Positions 19,311 through 31,713 are shown, numbered from the stretch's first letter. The stretch is DNA of 64,000 bases from Pycnococcus provasolii (GCA_049487715.1 CP150546.1:1338212-1402211), one strand, 5' to 3'. Notes: generated by a model from the letters alone, not told the origin. Made by a program: numbers and translations.

Positions 19311-21734
19311 TCACATCCACGGCATGCTTCCGCGGAAAGCCTCCTGTGCAGCCTGCCACTGCGCGATCGTGGCACCTCCATCGTTACAGTCACGTTCCCA
19401 TCCACCATCTTCCGCGGCGGGCGTGCTGGCAGGTGCGGATGGTGCACCAACCCACTCCACGCACGCGCACGTCTTGACGTGAATGCATCGGCAGGGAAAG
19501 GATATGCGTACGGAACCGCGCGTAGTAGAGGGTGGTTTTAGCGCAGATCGTGGCATTGTAGCTGCGCCAGCAGAAGCGATGTTGCTGGCGACAACGGCAG
19601 TAGAAGGAGGTGGTGGATAGCGCGCTGCCCCAGTCCCAGCAGCAACCACCTTTGAGCCGGAGGTATCGAAGCGAGCATGCGCGCCATTCATGTTCGGTGT
19701 GAACGTTCCCTCGCGAACTTTGAATGACGGCATCATGCCCATGTGCATGGTCGAAACCCCAGGAGGACCGTATCCATCCGAGTAGGGCTGCCAAATCTGT
19801 TGTTGTAACGGCACGCTCGCACCAGCGCCAGCGCCAGCGCCAGCGGCGGCGGCAGCATTCGTCGTCGCAGCTTGTAGTGGTGGTGGGGCGGAAATGGAGG
19901 GCGTTTCCCCAGGTCGGTAGTGTGGATTGCCCTCGAAGGTTCCTATAGCCGCCTCGCCGTGTGCAAACTTGCAGGCGTCGCCTTGCCAGCATCCGCCCGG
20001 CGCTCCCTTCCAGTGCCTGCAAACCCACCGGCGCTTTTCGCGTGCCGTTTGCTTCGCCACGATTGGTTTTGGTGGCGTTGGCGTTGGCGTTGGCGCTGGC
20101 GTTGGCGTTGGCATTGGCTTGAGTTGCTGTGGTGCGGGCTCGACGGCAGCTTGCACGTTCTTTTCCTTTCGTGGAATGTTGAATGGCTTAGCTGGCACGG
20201 ATCCTGCTCCTGCTGCTGCTGCTGCTGCTCCTGGCGGTGGGGGCGGCGGAGCATTTGCTGCTGCCGTCGACTCCGCGTGTGCCTTGCGCGGAATCTTTCG
20301 CACAACTGATGCATCCGCCGCCTGCTCTCTCGGTCGCTTGGACAGCAAGGATGGGGAAGATGGCGATGGCAATGCCGATGTTCCCCCAGGCTGCTTTGTC
20401 GCTACCGCAGGCGCGGGCGCCTGCACCTTGCCGTTGGATGCGGCGGCATCCGTCTCGAGACGTTTGGCACCACCAGCATCGTCGCCGTCATCGTCGTTGT
20501 TTGGGCGAGGCGATGGTTCGACGAGAGCCGATACGCCAAGCAAAGTCCCTCTACAGAATGGGCACGAGCGTTTGTTGAATAGCTGCACCTTAAAGCATGC
20601 CAGGCAGGCCACGCCACGGCAGTGTGGGCATGCGGTGAATCGATTCGCCTCACCCTCCTTGAGGCGCGCACGCGCCGACTTTTTCATCCGTCTTGATTCG
20701 TCATCCTCCTTTTCCTCAGGCGAGCATCCACACAGCGAGCACACCTGCTCCGCCGCCTTTTCGTGCCGCAGCTTTTCCTGCTCTTTCTTCCTCATCGCCT
20801 CCGCGTCTCTAATCTCTTCGGCAGCCTGGCGATCCGCCTTACATTTCTGGAGCCTTCCCAAAAAGTCGTCGAGCACGTCGACGTCCGTGGGATCGAGCAG
20901 ATTGTATTCGTTCACCTCGTTAATTGTCATCTCGAGCCCTCGGATGATGTCCTTGAGCGTCGAAACGGCGTCACTCTCTAGATAGCCCCAACTAACGGCA
21001 ATGCTTACGAGAGGGTGTGCGTATACGCCCTCCTTTGGCTTTGGCGTTGGCGGCGTCGGTTTCGGCGTCGGCGTCGGCGTTGGCGGCTTCGGCGTCGGCG
21101 TCGGCGTCGGCGTTGGCGCCGGTTCCGCGCGTGCAGGTCGACTTGTGGGTTGCATGGGGTTGTACGCCGCCGCCTGCACGGCGGCATACACCGCGCTCGG
21201 CGCGGGCGTGGCTGTGGCAGCTCTCAGCCTCTGCTCTCTATACGCCTGCGCCTCCTTTCTCAGTTTTCCTAGCGTGTGCTTGCACCCCGCGTTGGAGAGT
21301 GCTCTCGCGAGTCCAATTCCTCTCATGCGCGTTGGCGCGCGCCTGACGTAGAGCCAGTTTCCCCACACGTTTCTCTGCGCCTCGTTTGGGTGTACCGGCG
21401 GGTCGTTTCCTGGCGGGTCCCAGAGTATGGAGGGAACGACTCCGCTTCTCCTTGCCTCGAGTCTTTGCTTGAATGCGTCCGTGTCCACAGTGTACTGGTC
21501 GCCGTCCTCGAACGTGCACGTCACCCACGTGACGGTATCTCCGTCGACACGTTCTCTCTCTATTGCCGAGACGATTCCGTGGAACCAGTACGTCGCTGAT
21601 GCTCTGTCGTCGGGCGGCTTGAACTCCTCCCAGAGTTCCCGTCCTAGGAATGGCTGCGCGCGCGGGTGCGACGCCGGTTTCTGCGCTGGATATCGTGCTG
21701 CGGCGGACGACGACGCTGCCGCTGCCGCCGCCAT
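19311..21734 (-). CDS. RING-like plus CCCH zinc-finger protein
   Basis: 807 aa. Residues 40-95 contain a Tudor/chromo-like strand set (YWFHGIVSAIER, TVTWVTCTFEDGDQYTVD). A Pro-Thr repeat follows (about 205-235), then a UBA-like helix set (HPLVSIAVSWGYLESDAVSTL). A cysteine-rich RING-type finger lies at about 330-392 (CSLCGC ... CPHC..VACLACF ... CPFCRG), and a CCCH finger at about 571-590 (CRHWKGAPGGCWQGDACKFAH: C-X8-9-C-X5-C-X3-H type). RING fingers usually recruit ubiquitin E2 enzymes and CCCH fingers bind RNA, so an RNA-linked E3 ligase is plausible but unproven. Large Ala/Pro/Gly tracts separate the domains. It starts at the first ATG (21734) and is divergent from the polyketide synthase gene. 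Confidence 0.75.
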   Translation of the reverse strand: MAAAAAASSSAAARYPAQKPASHPRAQPFLGRELWEEFKPPDDRASATYWFHGIVSAIERERVDGDTVTWVTCTFEDGDQYTVDTDAFKQRLEARRSGVVPSILWDPPGNDPPVHPNEAQRNVWGNWLYVRRAPTRMRGIGLARALSNAGCKHTLGKLRKEAQAYREQRLRAATATPAPSAVYAAVQAAAYNPMQPTSRPARAEPAPTPTPTPTPKPPTPTPTPKPTPPTPKPKEGVYAHPLVSIAVSWGYLESDAVSTLKDIIRGLEMTINEVNEYNLLDPTDVDVLDDFLGRLQKCKADRQAAEEIRDAEAMRKKEQEKLRHEKAAEQVCSLCGCSPEEKEDDESRRMKKSARARLKEGEANRFTACPHCRGVACLACFKVQLFNKRSCPFCRGTLLGVSALVEPSPRPNNDDDGDDAGGAKRLETDAAASNGKVQAPAPAVATKQPGGTSALPSPSSPSLLSKRPREQAADASVVRKIPRKAHAESTAAANAPPPPPPGAAAAAAGAGSVPAKPFNIPRKEKNVQAAVEPAPQQLKPMPTPTPAPTPTPTPPKPIVAKQTAREKRRWVCRHWKGAPGGCWQGDACKFAHGEAAIGTFEGNPHYRPGETPSISAPPPLQAATTNAAAAAGAGAGAGASVPLQQQIWQPYSDGYGPPGVSTMHMGMMPSFKVREGTFTPNMNGAHARFDTSGSKVVAAGTGAARYPPPPSTAVVASNIASAGAATMPRSALKPPSTTRGSVRISFPCRCIHVKTCACVEWVGAPSAPASTPAAEDGGWERDCNDGGATIAQWQAAQEAFRGSMPWM

Positions 21735-22223
21735 GTTTGTTGGTTGCGTGTGCGTATAGGTCGGCGTGAACGCGTCGCGTGGAGGTGAGGGCGAGGAGAG
21801 AGAGGAGAGAGGGTGTAGGTTGAAGGAGGAGCGCGAAGCAGGCCCCGGGGAGAGAGAGAGAGAGAAGGAGGGAAAGGGGAAGGGGAAGGGGAAAGGGGAC
21901 GGTTGCTCTGCCCCCTCCGAATCTCATGTTCCACCTAACCCCGCAGTTTGTTTGGGAAAACCAGCACAGGACAGCAAAGCAAAGCACAGCGCAGCACAAG
22001 CACAGCACGCGACATCGATGCAGTTCGCGCGAAGAAGAAGAAGAAGAAGGGAGAAGTATGCCGGGCTCGGTGAGAGATACCGTAATAACATTATTAACGA
22101 GACCATACGCGTGGAAGTCGAGCGAGGGCACGCACAAGCAGAAGCAGCAGCAGAAGCCCGATTATTTCAAACGAACGCGTTTGAAATTCTACCCACAAAC
22201 GCAAAGTCATCCTTAACACGGCC
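21735..22223. other. Divergent promoter region
   Basis: 489 bases between the RING/CCCH gene (-) and the polyketide synthase (+). It carries a purine-rich GA tract at 21783-21900 and an (AGA)n stretch near 22030-22050. No gene is seen. Confidence 0.5.
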
Positions 22224-25200
22224 ATGGCCAACGAAGCCTTGCACGATAACAAGGATCGGGCTGCGCCACGCACGCACGAGCAGAGTGCCGCCATGGACAC
22301 GCACACGGATACGCAACGGCGGTTGAAGCAGCGCATGGTGACAGCCGTGCTCGCCTGCACGACGAGCGGCGCAAACGCGCTCTTCGCCGCGAACGTCGCG
22401 GATGCTAACGCAAGCGTTACTCGAGTCACAGAGGGTGTCAAGCGTGCCGTTTTCGACAGCGTGCTCGGTGTGACACGTTTCGCGCACCTCACAACAGACG
22501 GCGACGGCAAGCTTGACGTCGCGATTGCGTCCGTGTCGCGTACGGAAGCCAGCTGGATGGATCCCCAGCAAGTGGCACTGCTGCACCACACTTCGGCACT
22601 CGGCGCCGTCGAGCAGTGCAAGGACCGCATGAAAAGAGGTGCACAAACATCAGTCTACGTCGGCGCCTGCTGGCCCGTTGACGCATCATTTTTCTTCGGA
22701 ACGCACTCGAGTCGCGCAACCACCAACGTCAGTGCATACGCAATCACCGGACGCATGCCATCCGTGACGTCCGGACGAGTCGCATACGCCTACGCTCTCA
22801 CGGCGGAGGCTGTCACCGTCGACACGGCGTGCTCGAGTGCCCTTGTCGCCGTCGATGGTGCGAGAAGGAGCGAGGCGATGGCCATTCCGGGAGGAGCAAG
22901 CCTTGCCTGCGGTGCAAATGTTTGCTTCGCAACAGAGTGGGCTCAACTCGGCGCGATGAAGAGCATTAGCCCAGACGGACGCTGCAAGACCTTCGACGCG
23001 TCAGCTGACGGCTTTGGGCGCGCGGAGCAGACAAGTCTAGCACTCCTCGCACGCATGGAGATGAACCACCTTATTGTGCAGAGCAATATTGTATGCGTGC
23101 TTGCATCCACGGCAGTGAACCAGGATGGCGCGTCTGTGTCGCTTACCGCCCCGAACGGAAAGGCGCAGGCAACACTCGTCACCAACGCGTTGTGCGCACT
23201 CGCGAGCTCTCCCAACGTCGTTGAATTCGAGATGCATGGGACGGGAACGCCGCTCGGCGATCCAATCGAGATGAACGGAATCAGGACGGCGGCGCAGTCG
23301 CTGCGCACGGTTTCAAAGCTGCACATGGCATCCTTTAAGTCCGTCATTGGACATGCAGAGGCTGACGCCGGACTCGTAGGTTTGCTCAACCTGTGCCAAG
23401 CAATGAGCAGTCGGCAAGGTTCGCAACTCACGCACTTGCGAACGTTGAACACCAACGTGTCGCGCGTGCTGGCGTCCAAGGCGAAGAAGGGGCATGGCCC
23501 TCTGACCATGATTCCGAGGAGGCAGGTGGCCACATATGCGCCAACATTGAACGTTCACGTCGGCTGCTGCAGTTCTTTCGGTTTCAGCGGCACGAACGCC
23601 CACGCCGTGGTGGAGGGGGAGCATGCTCAGCCTGTACGCGATCTGGCTTTGCGCAGTATGCGATTCGAGAGAACGCAGTTGCCGTTGATGCGGTTTACCT
23701 CGACGGATTGCGCTAATGCACGAAAGCTTAGCATGCATTTCGGAGACTATTTTTTCTTCAATTGGCATCAGACGACGTGCATGCAAGTTTCATCGTCGTG
23801 TGCCAATTTCTTTGCGACGAGCTGCGAAATCATCGCCATGGTTGTTGATGTTGGTTCGAATCTTTCGCGCACTCATCTTGTCCACGCACTGGCTCTAGAA
23901 CATTTCTCAGAAACACCTCATCGAGCATGTATTCAACTTAAGCATGGAAACTTGTCCATTCACTGCACAAATGATCCAAAGCAGCATGCGTTCCTTGCAC
24001 GCCTCAGACGCATCGACGCCGCGATCAGATGCGCATCGTGCTCAGCGACGACGCGTGCTGCCAAGCCGCGCATGCAAGCGTACGCAGCCTTCGCACATGG
24101 CTCGACCGCGGCGTCGTACATTGCGGCTGTCGACCAGGTGGCGCATGCGCCGATTGTCGCCGCGGACGCCATCTACATCGCCGGTATCGCCGACACGACG
24201 AGCTTCACGCGGCAGCGCACGTGCCGCGCTGTCGTCGCCGACGCAGACGCGCGTGCAGATGTGGACGGGCATGCGTCGGCGGTTCTGCACGTGCGCAACG
24301 CCGTGCGCAATGCCGTTCGCAGCGTTGGGTCTCTTCGCGACGGCGGTGGCGTTGCATACCGCCGCGCGTGCGAAAGCCTGTACGACGTCGTGTGGCGTGC
24401 GAGCGCATCCATCGTCGACACCGCCGCCGACTGCACGCATGGCGCTCGCACGCACGTCGTCGCGCGAAACATCGCAATGCAAGCGTCGTCATGCTCGCTG
24501 ACTGCGCCGGCGCGCGCGATGCTTGGTGTGCTGTGCATCATGCAGGAGCACGTGCCGCCGCCCCGAGCTTGGACCGCGGTGACGTTCGGCGTGTTCGGCC
24601 ACCACGCGCCGACCGCCGTGTGCGGGTCCTCGAACGGGCAAGCTGGCGCGGGTATCAGCGCCGCCCTGCGCTCGCGTCATGTCGAGTACAAAGACCGCGC
24701 CTGGCTTGCGGTGGACGTGAGCGCGGCATCCGTGATGCATCCAGCCGCTCTGTCGCGCCGCGTCCGTGATTCTCTGGACGAGTACAGCGACACGACGACG
24801 ACACAGCGCACGCTGCTCGCGCCCGCGATGGGACTCCGCGGCATGCCCGCCGCGCACACCACGTCGCTGCCATCGTTCTTGCACTGCAGCATCACTGGCG
24901 GCACGGGCGCGCTCGGGCGCATGCTCGCGACGATGGTGACATGCGCGCACGCCGCGGGCACGACGCTGCTCAGCCGCTCGGGTCGCGGTGGTCGCGAACT
25001 ACGCGCCCTTCTGCGTGGCTCTTCGAGTTCGGCACAATCTGCGCGTAACGTGTGGCGTGTCGTGCGCTGCGATGCATGCAGCGCGGACGAGTACGCGAGC
25101 GAAGTGCGTATCGTTCGGCTGCTGGAGCACGGCTGGCACCGCGGGTCCGTCGCGCACGCTGGCGGCGTGCTTGCTGACGCGATGGTGCTGAAGCACACGC

Positions 25201-25667
25201 CGTCGTCGATGCGCGGCGTGTTTGCCCCCAAGGTGTCGGCATCGGTGCACGTGCAGGATCACGCCGCGATTATGCCATGCGCGTCAGTCACGGCGTTTTC
25301 ATCCATCGCGGTGTGCATCATGGGCATGGGCCAGGCGAACTACGCCGCGGCGAACGCGACGCTCGACGCGTGGGTGATTCGCATGCACGCCGCGGGTCTA
25401 CCCGCTGCGAGCACGCAGTGGGGTGCATGGAGCGACGTGGGCATGGCGACGACGGAGAAGAACATTCTGAGACGCATGGAGCGCCAGGGCATCCTGCCGC
25501 TTCCTCCGGACCAAGGCTGCCTGCTGATGGAGCTGGCGATTGCCACATCTGCCGCTTACCTTCGTTTGGACCGTACGGCACCTCCGAAGCTGACGTGCAC
25601 GCCGATGTGCTGGTCTACATTTGCTTCTAGCGTATCTCGCAGCACGTTCTTCTTTCCAAATGAGGAA

Positions 25668-25699
<32 letters not shown>

Positions 25700-28600
25700 A
25701 TTGGTGACGGAAGATGCCAAGTCGGCGAAGGCGACAGCAAAGTCTGCGGCTGGCGCCTCGCATCATCGAGGGTGGGATGCCGCCGGCCTTCAGCGCGCGA
25801 TCTCGGATGTCGTCCGCCGGGTGTCTGACGAGAGCATCGACGCGAATGCGTCGCTGATGGAGGCGGGCGTCGACTCGCTGATGAGCACGGAGATCCGGAC
25901 AGAGGTGGAGCGCGTGCTTGGTGTATCGCTGCCCGCAACATCGATGTTCGACTATCCAACCATCGCGGAGCTGGCAAAGTACGCGTCGCAACTTGTTGGA
26001 TGCAGTGACGATGACCCATTAACGAGGGAAGCGCACAAGGTTGAGTTGGAGCTTGACTCAATACAACGACGTCGCGCCTTCATCTCGTGCTGCAGCCTCG
26101 ATGGAACTCCCAGTCTTGGTGCATTGACGAATTCTCAGGATGCTATTTCACGCTGCGTGGACGGCATTTTTCCAATACCTGGCGAGCACTGGAACCCGGA
26201 AGAGACTGGTGGACCTCGTTTTGCTGCATTTATGCGTGCGATATATGACTTCGATGCACCGGTATTTCGCATCGCCTCAAGAGAGGCTCAGCTCATGGAT
26301 CCACAGCACCGCTATTTGCTTGACATATCCGTGCGATCAGCAACACAGCTTTTTGATGTGAATGACGGCGTGTTTGTTGGTAATACGGAAGCGCAAACGG
26401 AGACTGGGCGCAACGCCTTATCGCCATATGCCGTCTTGTCATCCAATCCGAGCGTAGCATGCGGCCGTATTTCCTATGTGTTTGGATTGCGTGGGCCATC
26501 GATTTCGATTGACACCGCATGCTCAGCTTCGTCGGCGGCGTGCCATTTTGCGCTGATGCATCACCAAACCACGCCCAAGGCGAGCAGTCAGCTCGTCTAC
26601 GGCGTTCTCATAAGCGGTGCTCCGACGCAAACGCTTGCCATCTATCGCGCTGGTATGCTCTCGCCAGAAGGACGATGCAAAGTGCTCGATGCGGCTGCGG
26701 ATGGATACACGCGTGGCGAGGGCGTCGCGTTGGTGCGGCTCGTCGACGATGATGCGATTCTTGCTACCGATGCGCGCTTCCCTTGCGTCGTTGCCTCTGC
26801 CATCAATCAGGATGGTCGGTCGAGTGCGCTCACCGCTCCACATGGCCCATCACAGCAGGCGGTGATCCGAGATGCCTTGTTCGCTGCGAGATTTGATTGT
26901 GCCCACATTTCATCGGTGACACACTTGCAAATGCATGGAACGGGAACGGCACTTGGTGATCCGATTGAGGTTGGAGCTGCATCTACTGTGCTCCGACCAA
27001 CTAACGAGGACACTGCGCTGCAGCTGTCCGCGAACAAGTCGCAACTAGGACACACGGAGCTTGCGGCGGGTATCTTCAACATAATCTCAGCAAGTGCAAG
27101 CATTGTGCTGGACACCTCGCCGGGAATTGCGCATCTTCGCACATGCAATCCCTACGTTACCGATTCGCTTCGCGATAGCACGGGAAGCATTGTCGCAAAG
27201 CTTCCACGCGAGGATGGCCCGATATTCACCAGTAAGGCATATGGTGGTCCGACGCGCTGCGTAAGTGCATTTGCGTTTCAGGGCACGAACACGCACATCT
27301 TGATTGGTCAGCAGCCGTCCACTGGGAAAAGGCATGACACGATTATGCACATGACCTTTGCAGATGGCGGGATGCGCGGATTACAGCGTCACCTTCTCCG
27401 GTACTCTCAGCCTACATTTGGATTTACAGGCATCGTCGCGAACCATGCGGATGTCTGGCTGATCTGCACACCTGAAGCCAAAACTGGAATCGGTCCTGAA
27501 GACACATTCGCTAAGCATATTCAAACATGCATGCAGGTGTTGCGCGTGCTTGCGGATGCAAATGCTTGCCTACCCCTCACAAATCCGTGCTCAACACTGT
27601 CTTCGCGAGGCAGCTCTGATTCCAACGAATCTGCAATCTGCATTCGTGGTGAAACAATTGCGATACGGAATATCGGTGAAAGACAGCATGCGTTCCTTGC
27701 AAGCCTCAGACGCATCGACGCCGCGATCAGATGCGCATCGTGCTCAGCGACGACGCGTGCTGCCAAGCCGCGCATGCAAGCGTACGCAGCCTTCGCACAT
27801 GGCTCGACCGCGGCGTCGTACATTGCGGCTGTCGACCAGGTGGCGCATGCGCCGATTGTCGCCGCGGACGCCATCTACATCGCCGGTATCGCCGACACGA
27901 CGAGCTTCACGCGGCAGCGCACGTGCCGCGCTGTCGTCGCCGACGCAGACGCGCGTGCAGATGTGGACGGGCAGGCGTCGACGGTTCTGCACGTGCGCAA
28001 CGCCGTGCGCAATGCCGTGCGCAGCCTTGGGTCTCTTCGCGACGGCGGTGGCGTTGCATACCGCCGCGCGTGCGAAAGCCTGTACGACGTCGTGTGGCGT
28101 GCGAGCGCATCCATCGTCGACACCGCCGCCGACTGCACGCATGGCGCTCGCACGCACGTCGTCGCGCGAAACATCGCGATGCAAGCGTCGTCATGCTCGC
28201 TGACTGCGCCGGCGCGCGCGATGCTTGGCGTGCTGTGCATCATGCAGGAGCACGTGCCGCCGCCCCGAGCTTGGACCGCGGTGACGTTCGGCGTGTTCGG
28301 CCACCACGCGCCGACCGCCGTGTGCGGGTCCTCGGACGGGCAAGCTGGCGCGGGTATCAGCGCCGCCCTGCGCTCGCGTCATGTCGAGTACAAAGACCGC
28401 GCCTGGCTTGCGGTGGACGTGAGCGCGGCATCCGTGATGCATCCAGCCGCTCTGTCGCGCCGCGTCCGTGATTCTCTGGACGAGTACAGCGACACGACGA
28501 CGACACAGCGCACGCTGCTCGCGCCCGCGATGGGACTCCGCGGCATGCCCGCCGCGCACACCACGTCGCTGCCATCGTTCTTGCACTGCAGCATCACTGG

Positions 28601-29369
28601 CGGCACGGGCGCGCTCGGGCGCATGCTCGCGACGATGGTGACATGCGCGCACGCCGCGGGCACGACGCTGCTCAGCCGCTCGGGTCGCGGCGGTCGCGAA
28701 CTACGCGCCCTTCTGCGTGGCTCTTCGAGTTCGGCACAATCCGCGCGTAACGTGTGGCGTGTCGTGCGCTGCGATGCATGCAGCGCGGACGAGTACGCGA
28801 GCGAAGTGCGTATCGTTCGGCTGCTGGAGCACGGCTGGCACCGCGGGTCCGTCGCGCACGCTGGCGGCGTGCTTGCTGACGCGATGGTGCTGAAGCACAC
28901 GCCGTCGTCGATGCGCGGCGTGTTTGCCCCCAAGGTGTCGGCATCGGTGCACGTGCAGGATCACGCCGCGATCATGCCATGCGCGTCAGTCACGGCGTTT
29001 TCATCCATCGCGGTGTGCATCATGGGCATGGGCCAGGCGAACTACGCCGCGGCGAACGCGACGCTCGACGCGTGGGTGATTCGCATGCACGCCGCGGGTC
29101 TACCCGCTGCGAGCACGCAGTGGGGTGCATGGAGCGACGTGGGCATGGCGACGACGGAGAAGAACATTCTGAGACGCATGGAGCGCCAGGGCATCCTGCC
29201 GCTTCCTCCGGACCAAGGCTGCCTGCTGATGGAGCTGGCGATTGCCACATCTGCCGCTTACCTTCGTTTGGACCGTACGGCACCTCCGAAGCTGACGTGC
29301 ACGCCGATGTGCTGGTCTACATTTGCTTCTAGCGTATCTCGCAGCACGTTCTTCTTTCCAAATGAGGAA

Positions 29370-29405
<36 letters not shown>

Positions 29406-30731
29406 ACGTTGGTGACGAAAGAGGCCAAGTCGGCGAAGGCGACAGCAAAGTCTGCGGCTGGCGCCTCGCATCATCGAGGGTGGGATGCCGCCGGCCTTCA
29501 GCGCGCGATCTCGGATGTCGTCCGCCGGGTGTCTGACGAGAGCATCGACGCGAATGCGTCGCTGATGGAGGCGGGCGTCGACTCGCTGATGAGCACGGAG
29601 ATCCGGACAGAGGTGGAGCGCGTGCTTGGTGTATCGCTGCCCGCGACATCGATGTTCGACTATCCAACCATCGCGGAGCTGGCAAAGTACGCGTCGCAGT
29701 CTCTGTTGTCTGAGGATGCTTCGAACTCAAGAGCCGATGATGATGATGGTGTTGATGATGCATTGAATCGGATCATTTCATCTGCTGGGCTGTGTTTACC
29801 GCCTGCTGACACTGAATCAGCATTGGTTTTGCAAAGCAGGCTTGAACATCTTTTTGGTGTATCCCTTGAAATCAGTGAAGTGCTGAAACTCGACTCGATA
29901 AACAAGTGCGCGAGAGCGGTGCGCGCATCTTCCGGAGCGGTTGGGTCTCTCAGTTCAAAGACCGAGAGCCTTTCACCTTCGCCTTTTGAGGCCGGGCTTG
30001 TTTGTGTGCCTGGTGTTGGCAGTCGCCTCAGCTCATCTTTCGTACGAAGCTTTGCCGAGCTGCTGCCAACCTCAATACACGTGACTTGTGCATCTGTTCC
30101 ACACGACGCCTTGTTCCCCGATGTGAATGCGCTTGCCTCATCTCTCGATGCCACGGTCGGCTTACGCCTGCGCGGGATTCCAACGTACTTGTTCGGCCAC
30201 AGCTTCGGCGCGCTCGTTGCGCATCACTGGGCGATGCACTTACCGTGCTCGAATCTTCGTCCATCGTGCACGTACGTGTCTTCGCTGTACGCAAACTCTC
30301 CGCGGGTTGGAACACTCGTCGAGGCTCCTGAGGCTTTCGCGTACAATTTGCTTGGGCCGTCTACTGCTCCGAGTTTCATTGCGAAGGTTCCTTCGTACCT
30401 TGACGGCATGTGCAACGATCTGGAGATGCTTGCAAAGGACGCGTCTGAGCGTCAGCATGATGGAGATGCATCGTCTTGCACGCGCCTTTCGAGTTCTCGC
30501 ATCGTCGCCCTCTTTGGTGCATCAGATCCGGCAGGCTTGTCAGCGCAGAGCACGAGCGGCTTGCTGGCGCCGTATCCATTTGGTACGCCCCGTGGAAAAG
30601 TTCGCAGCGAATTGGCAAGCGTTGAGACGCTCGTGTATCGTGGTGGTCATATTCCTTGCCAGGATGCTCTGCAAGCTGTCGCTGCGCAGGTTATCGACGA
30701 CATGAGGCGCTGTCGCCACCTAAGATCGTAG
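22224..30731 (+). CDS. Two-module AT-less type I polyketide synthase: KS-KR-ACP-KS-KR-ACP-TE
   Basis: 2835 aa. Module 1: KS with C203 (VDTACSS), H338 (HGTGT), H377 (GHAEADAG); psi-KR/KR with LYDVVWRAS, ITGGTGALG, S1027 and Y1040 (NYAAANA); ACP serine S1218 (GVDSLMS). Module 2: KS with C1433, H1571, H1610; KR with S2261 and Y2274; ACP S2454. A degenerate ACP-like stretch lies at about 2500-2560, then a thioesterase with GHSFGA (S2660) and a late His (H2809, GGHIP). No acyltransferase, dehydratase or enoyl reductase was found, so malonyl units must be loaded in trans and products should keep hydroxyls. A Gly run precedes each ACP. The KR-ACP parts of the two modules are nearly identical while the KS domains are not. 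The product is unknown. Confidence 0.93.
23982..25990 (+). repeat. PKS internal duplication, copy 1 (KR-ACP)
   Basis: 2009-bp block inside the polyketide synthase, matched by 27684-29698. It covers the KR region and the ACP of module 1. By eye there are roughly 20 substitutions plus a 6-bp length change in the glycine (GGC) run. Confidence 0.95.
27684..29698 (+). repeat. PKS internal duplication, copy 2 (KR-ACP)
   Basis: 2015-bp block in module 2, direct repeat of 23982-25990 at an offset of 3702 bases before and 3708 bases after the GGC run. The boundaries are sharp: similarity starts at CAGCATGCG and ends at GCGTCGCA. Confidence 0.95.
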
Positions 30732-31283
30732 TACAAACAAACACACGCCCGCCGCAAGCAGTTCTCTCAAGAAAATGCAAAACGCCAAGTCAGTATCACT
30801 CAGCTGAAACAGTGTCGCCGTATCGCTGGACACCACGTCGTACGAACGCATGCGCGTCGCATACCAACACCAGGATTAAAAACAATATTCGACGAGGCGC
30901 TCTTCCGCCTCATGCTGCGATACAAGTCACTGCAAGGGTCAGGAGCAAGACGCATGGGAAGCCAGACGGCGGTGCCACGTTCAACCTTGCAGGTGCTCGT
31001 TGAGGACTTTGGCGTCGACACGGAGTCCTTCGCAAGCCCGTGGAACCACGCAAGCATCGGCGAACAGTCAGCACCTCGGCGACTGTTCAGCGCCTTCCCA
31101 GACACGGACACGCACTTTGGAAGCTGTGGCAACTTCCTCGAGCTCGATGCGAGCGGCAAGCTCGCCGCGTCCTTCCAAGGATTGCAAATGAACCCGCCCT
31201 TCTACGTCGAGGTGAGCGACGCCGCGTGCCGCATGTGCCGTGACCTGCTCGGTGTCGGCGGAGACGAATTGGACGCGCGCTGA
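30732..31283 (+). pseudogene. PCIF1/CAPAM-type mRNA cap methyltransferase fragment
   Basis: The frame is open from just after the PKS stop to 31283; the only ATG is at 30912 (123 aa). The peptide matches the middle of the PCIF1 catalytic domain: FDEALFRLMLRYKSLQG, FGVDTESFASPWN, LFSAFPDTDTHFGS and the catalytic NPPF motif. PCIF1 adds N6-methyl to cap-adjacent 2'-O-methyladenosine. Both ends of the fold are missing: no N-terminal helical/WW part and nothing after about 30 residues past NPPF. So it is a truncated copy or an incompletely modelled gene. It happens to be in the same frame as the PKS, separated by one TAG. Confidence 0.7.
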
Positions 31284-31713
31284 CGGTGGTGGTGGTGGTG
31301 GTGGTGTTTGAGCCGCGCGAACGAGGGAGGTGTGCGCTGGTGCGCGACGAGTCCATCCCACGCCGCAGAGCTATTCTTTGAGCCAAGGTTGTCGAGCTTC
31401 ATCATGGCATACCGATTGCGCGGCACCGTCATCTGGCGCGTTTGACATGCGGCGGCTGGAGCACGTCGGCGGAGCAGCCACCCTTTTTGAGCGTGTTGAT
31501 TTTGCAAATGTAAAATTGCCAGGTGAAATGGCCTTGTACCGTCGCGAAATTGCAGAGAATGTACAAGGCTTTCACGGCGGAGGAGAAGGAGGAAGACGAA
31601 GACGAAGACGAAGACGAAGAGGAGGAGGAGGAACGAAAGCATGTCGTGAAACGTCGGCGCGTCGAATAGTTTGAAAATGTTTTTCGTTCTTTGTCTATTC
31701 TTACTCGTGTCAG
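31284..31713. other. Region with decayed coding sequence
   Basis: 430 bases. A (GGT)n run follows the PCIF1 fragment stop, and a GAA/GAC-type purine repeat lies at 31580-31632. A short forward frame (31447-31570) has protein-like composition but matches nothing I recognise. No complete gene is supported. Confidence 0.4.

Noticed and set aside
24029-28471. Several long frames of 146-246 codons inside the PKS, duplicated in both modules
   Set aside because: Arg/His-rich out-of-frame readings that repeat only because the PKS DNA itself is duplicated.
30729-30731. PKS and PCIF1 as one fused gene by stop read-through
   Set aside because: Possible in principle because the frame is shared, but nothing in the sequence supports read-through; chance frame agreement is one in three.
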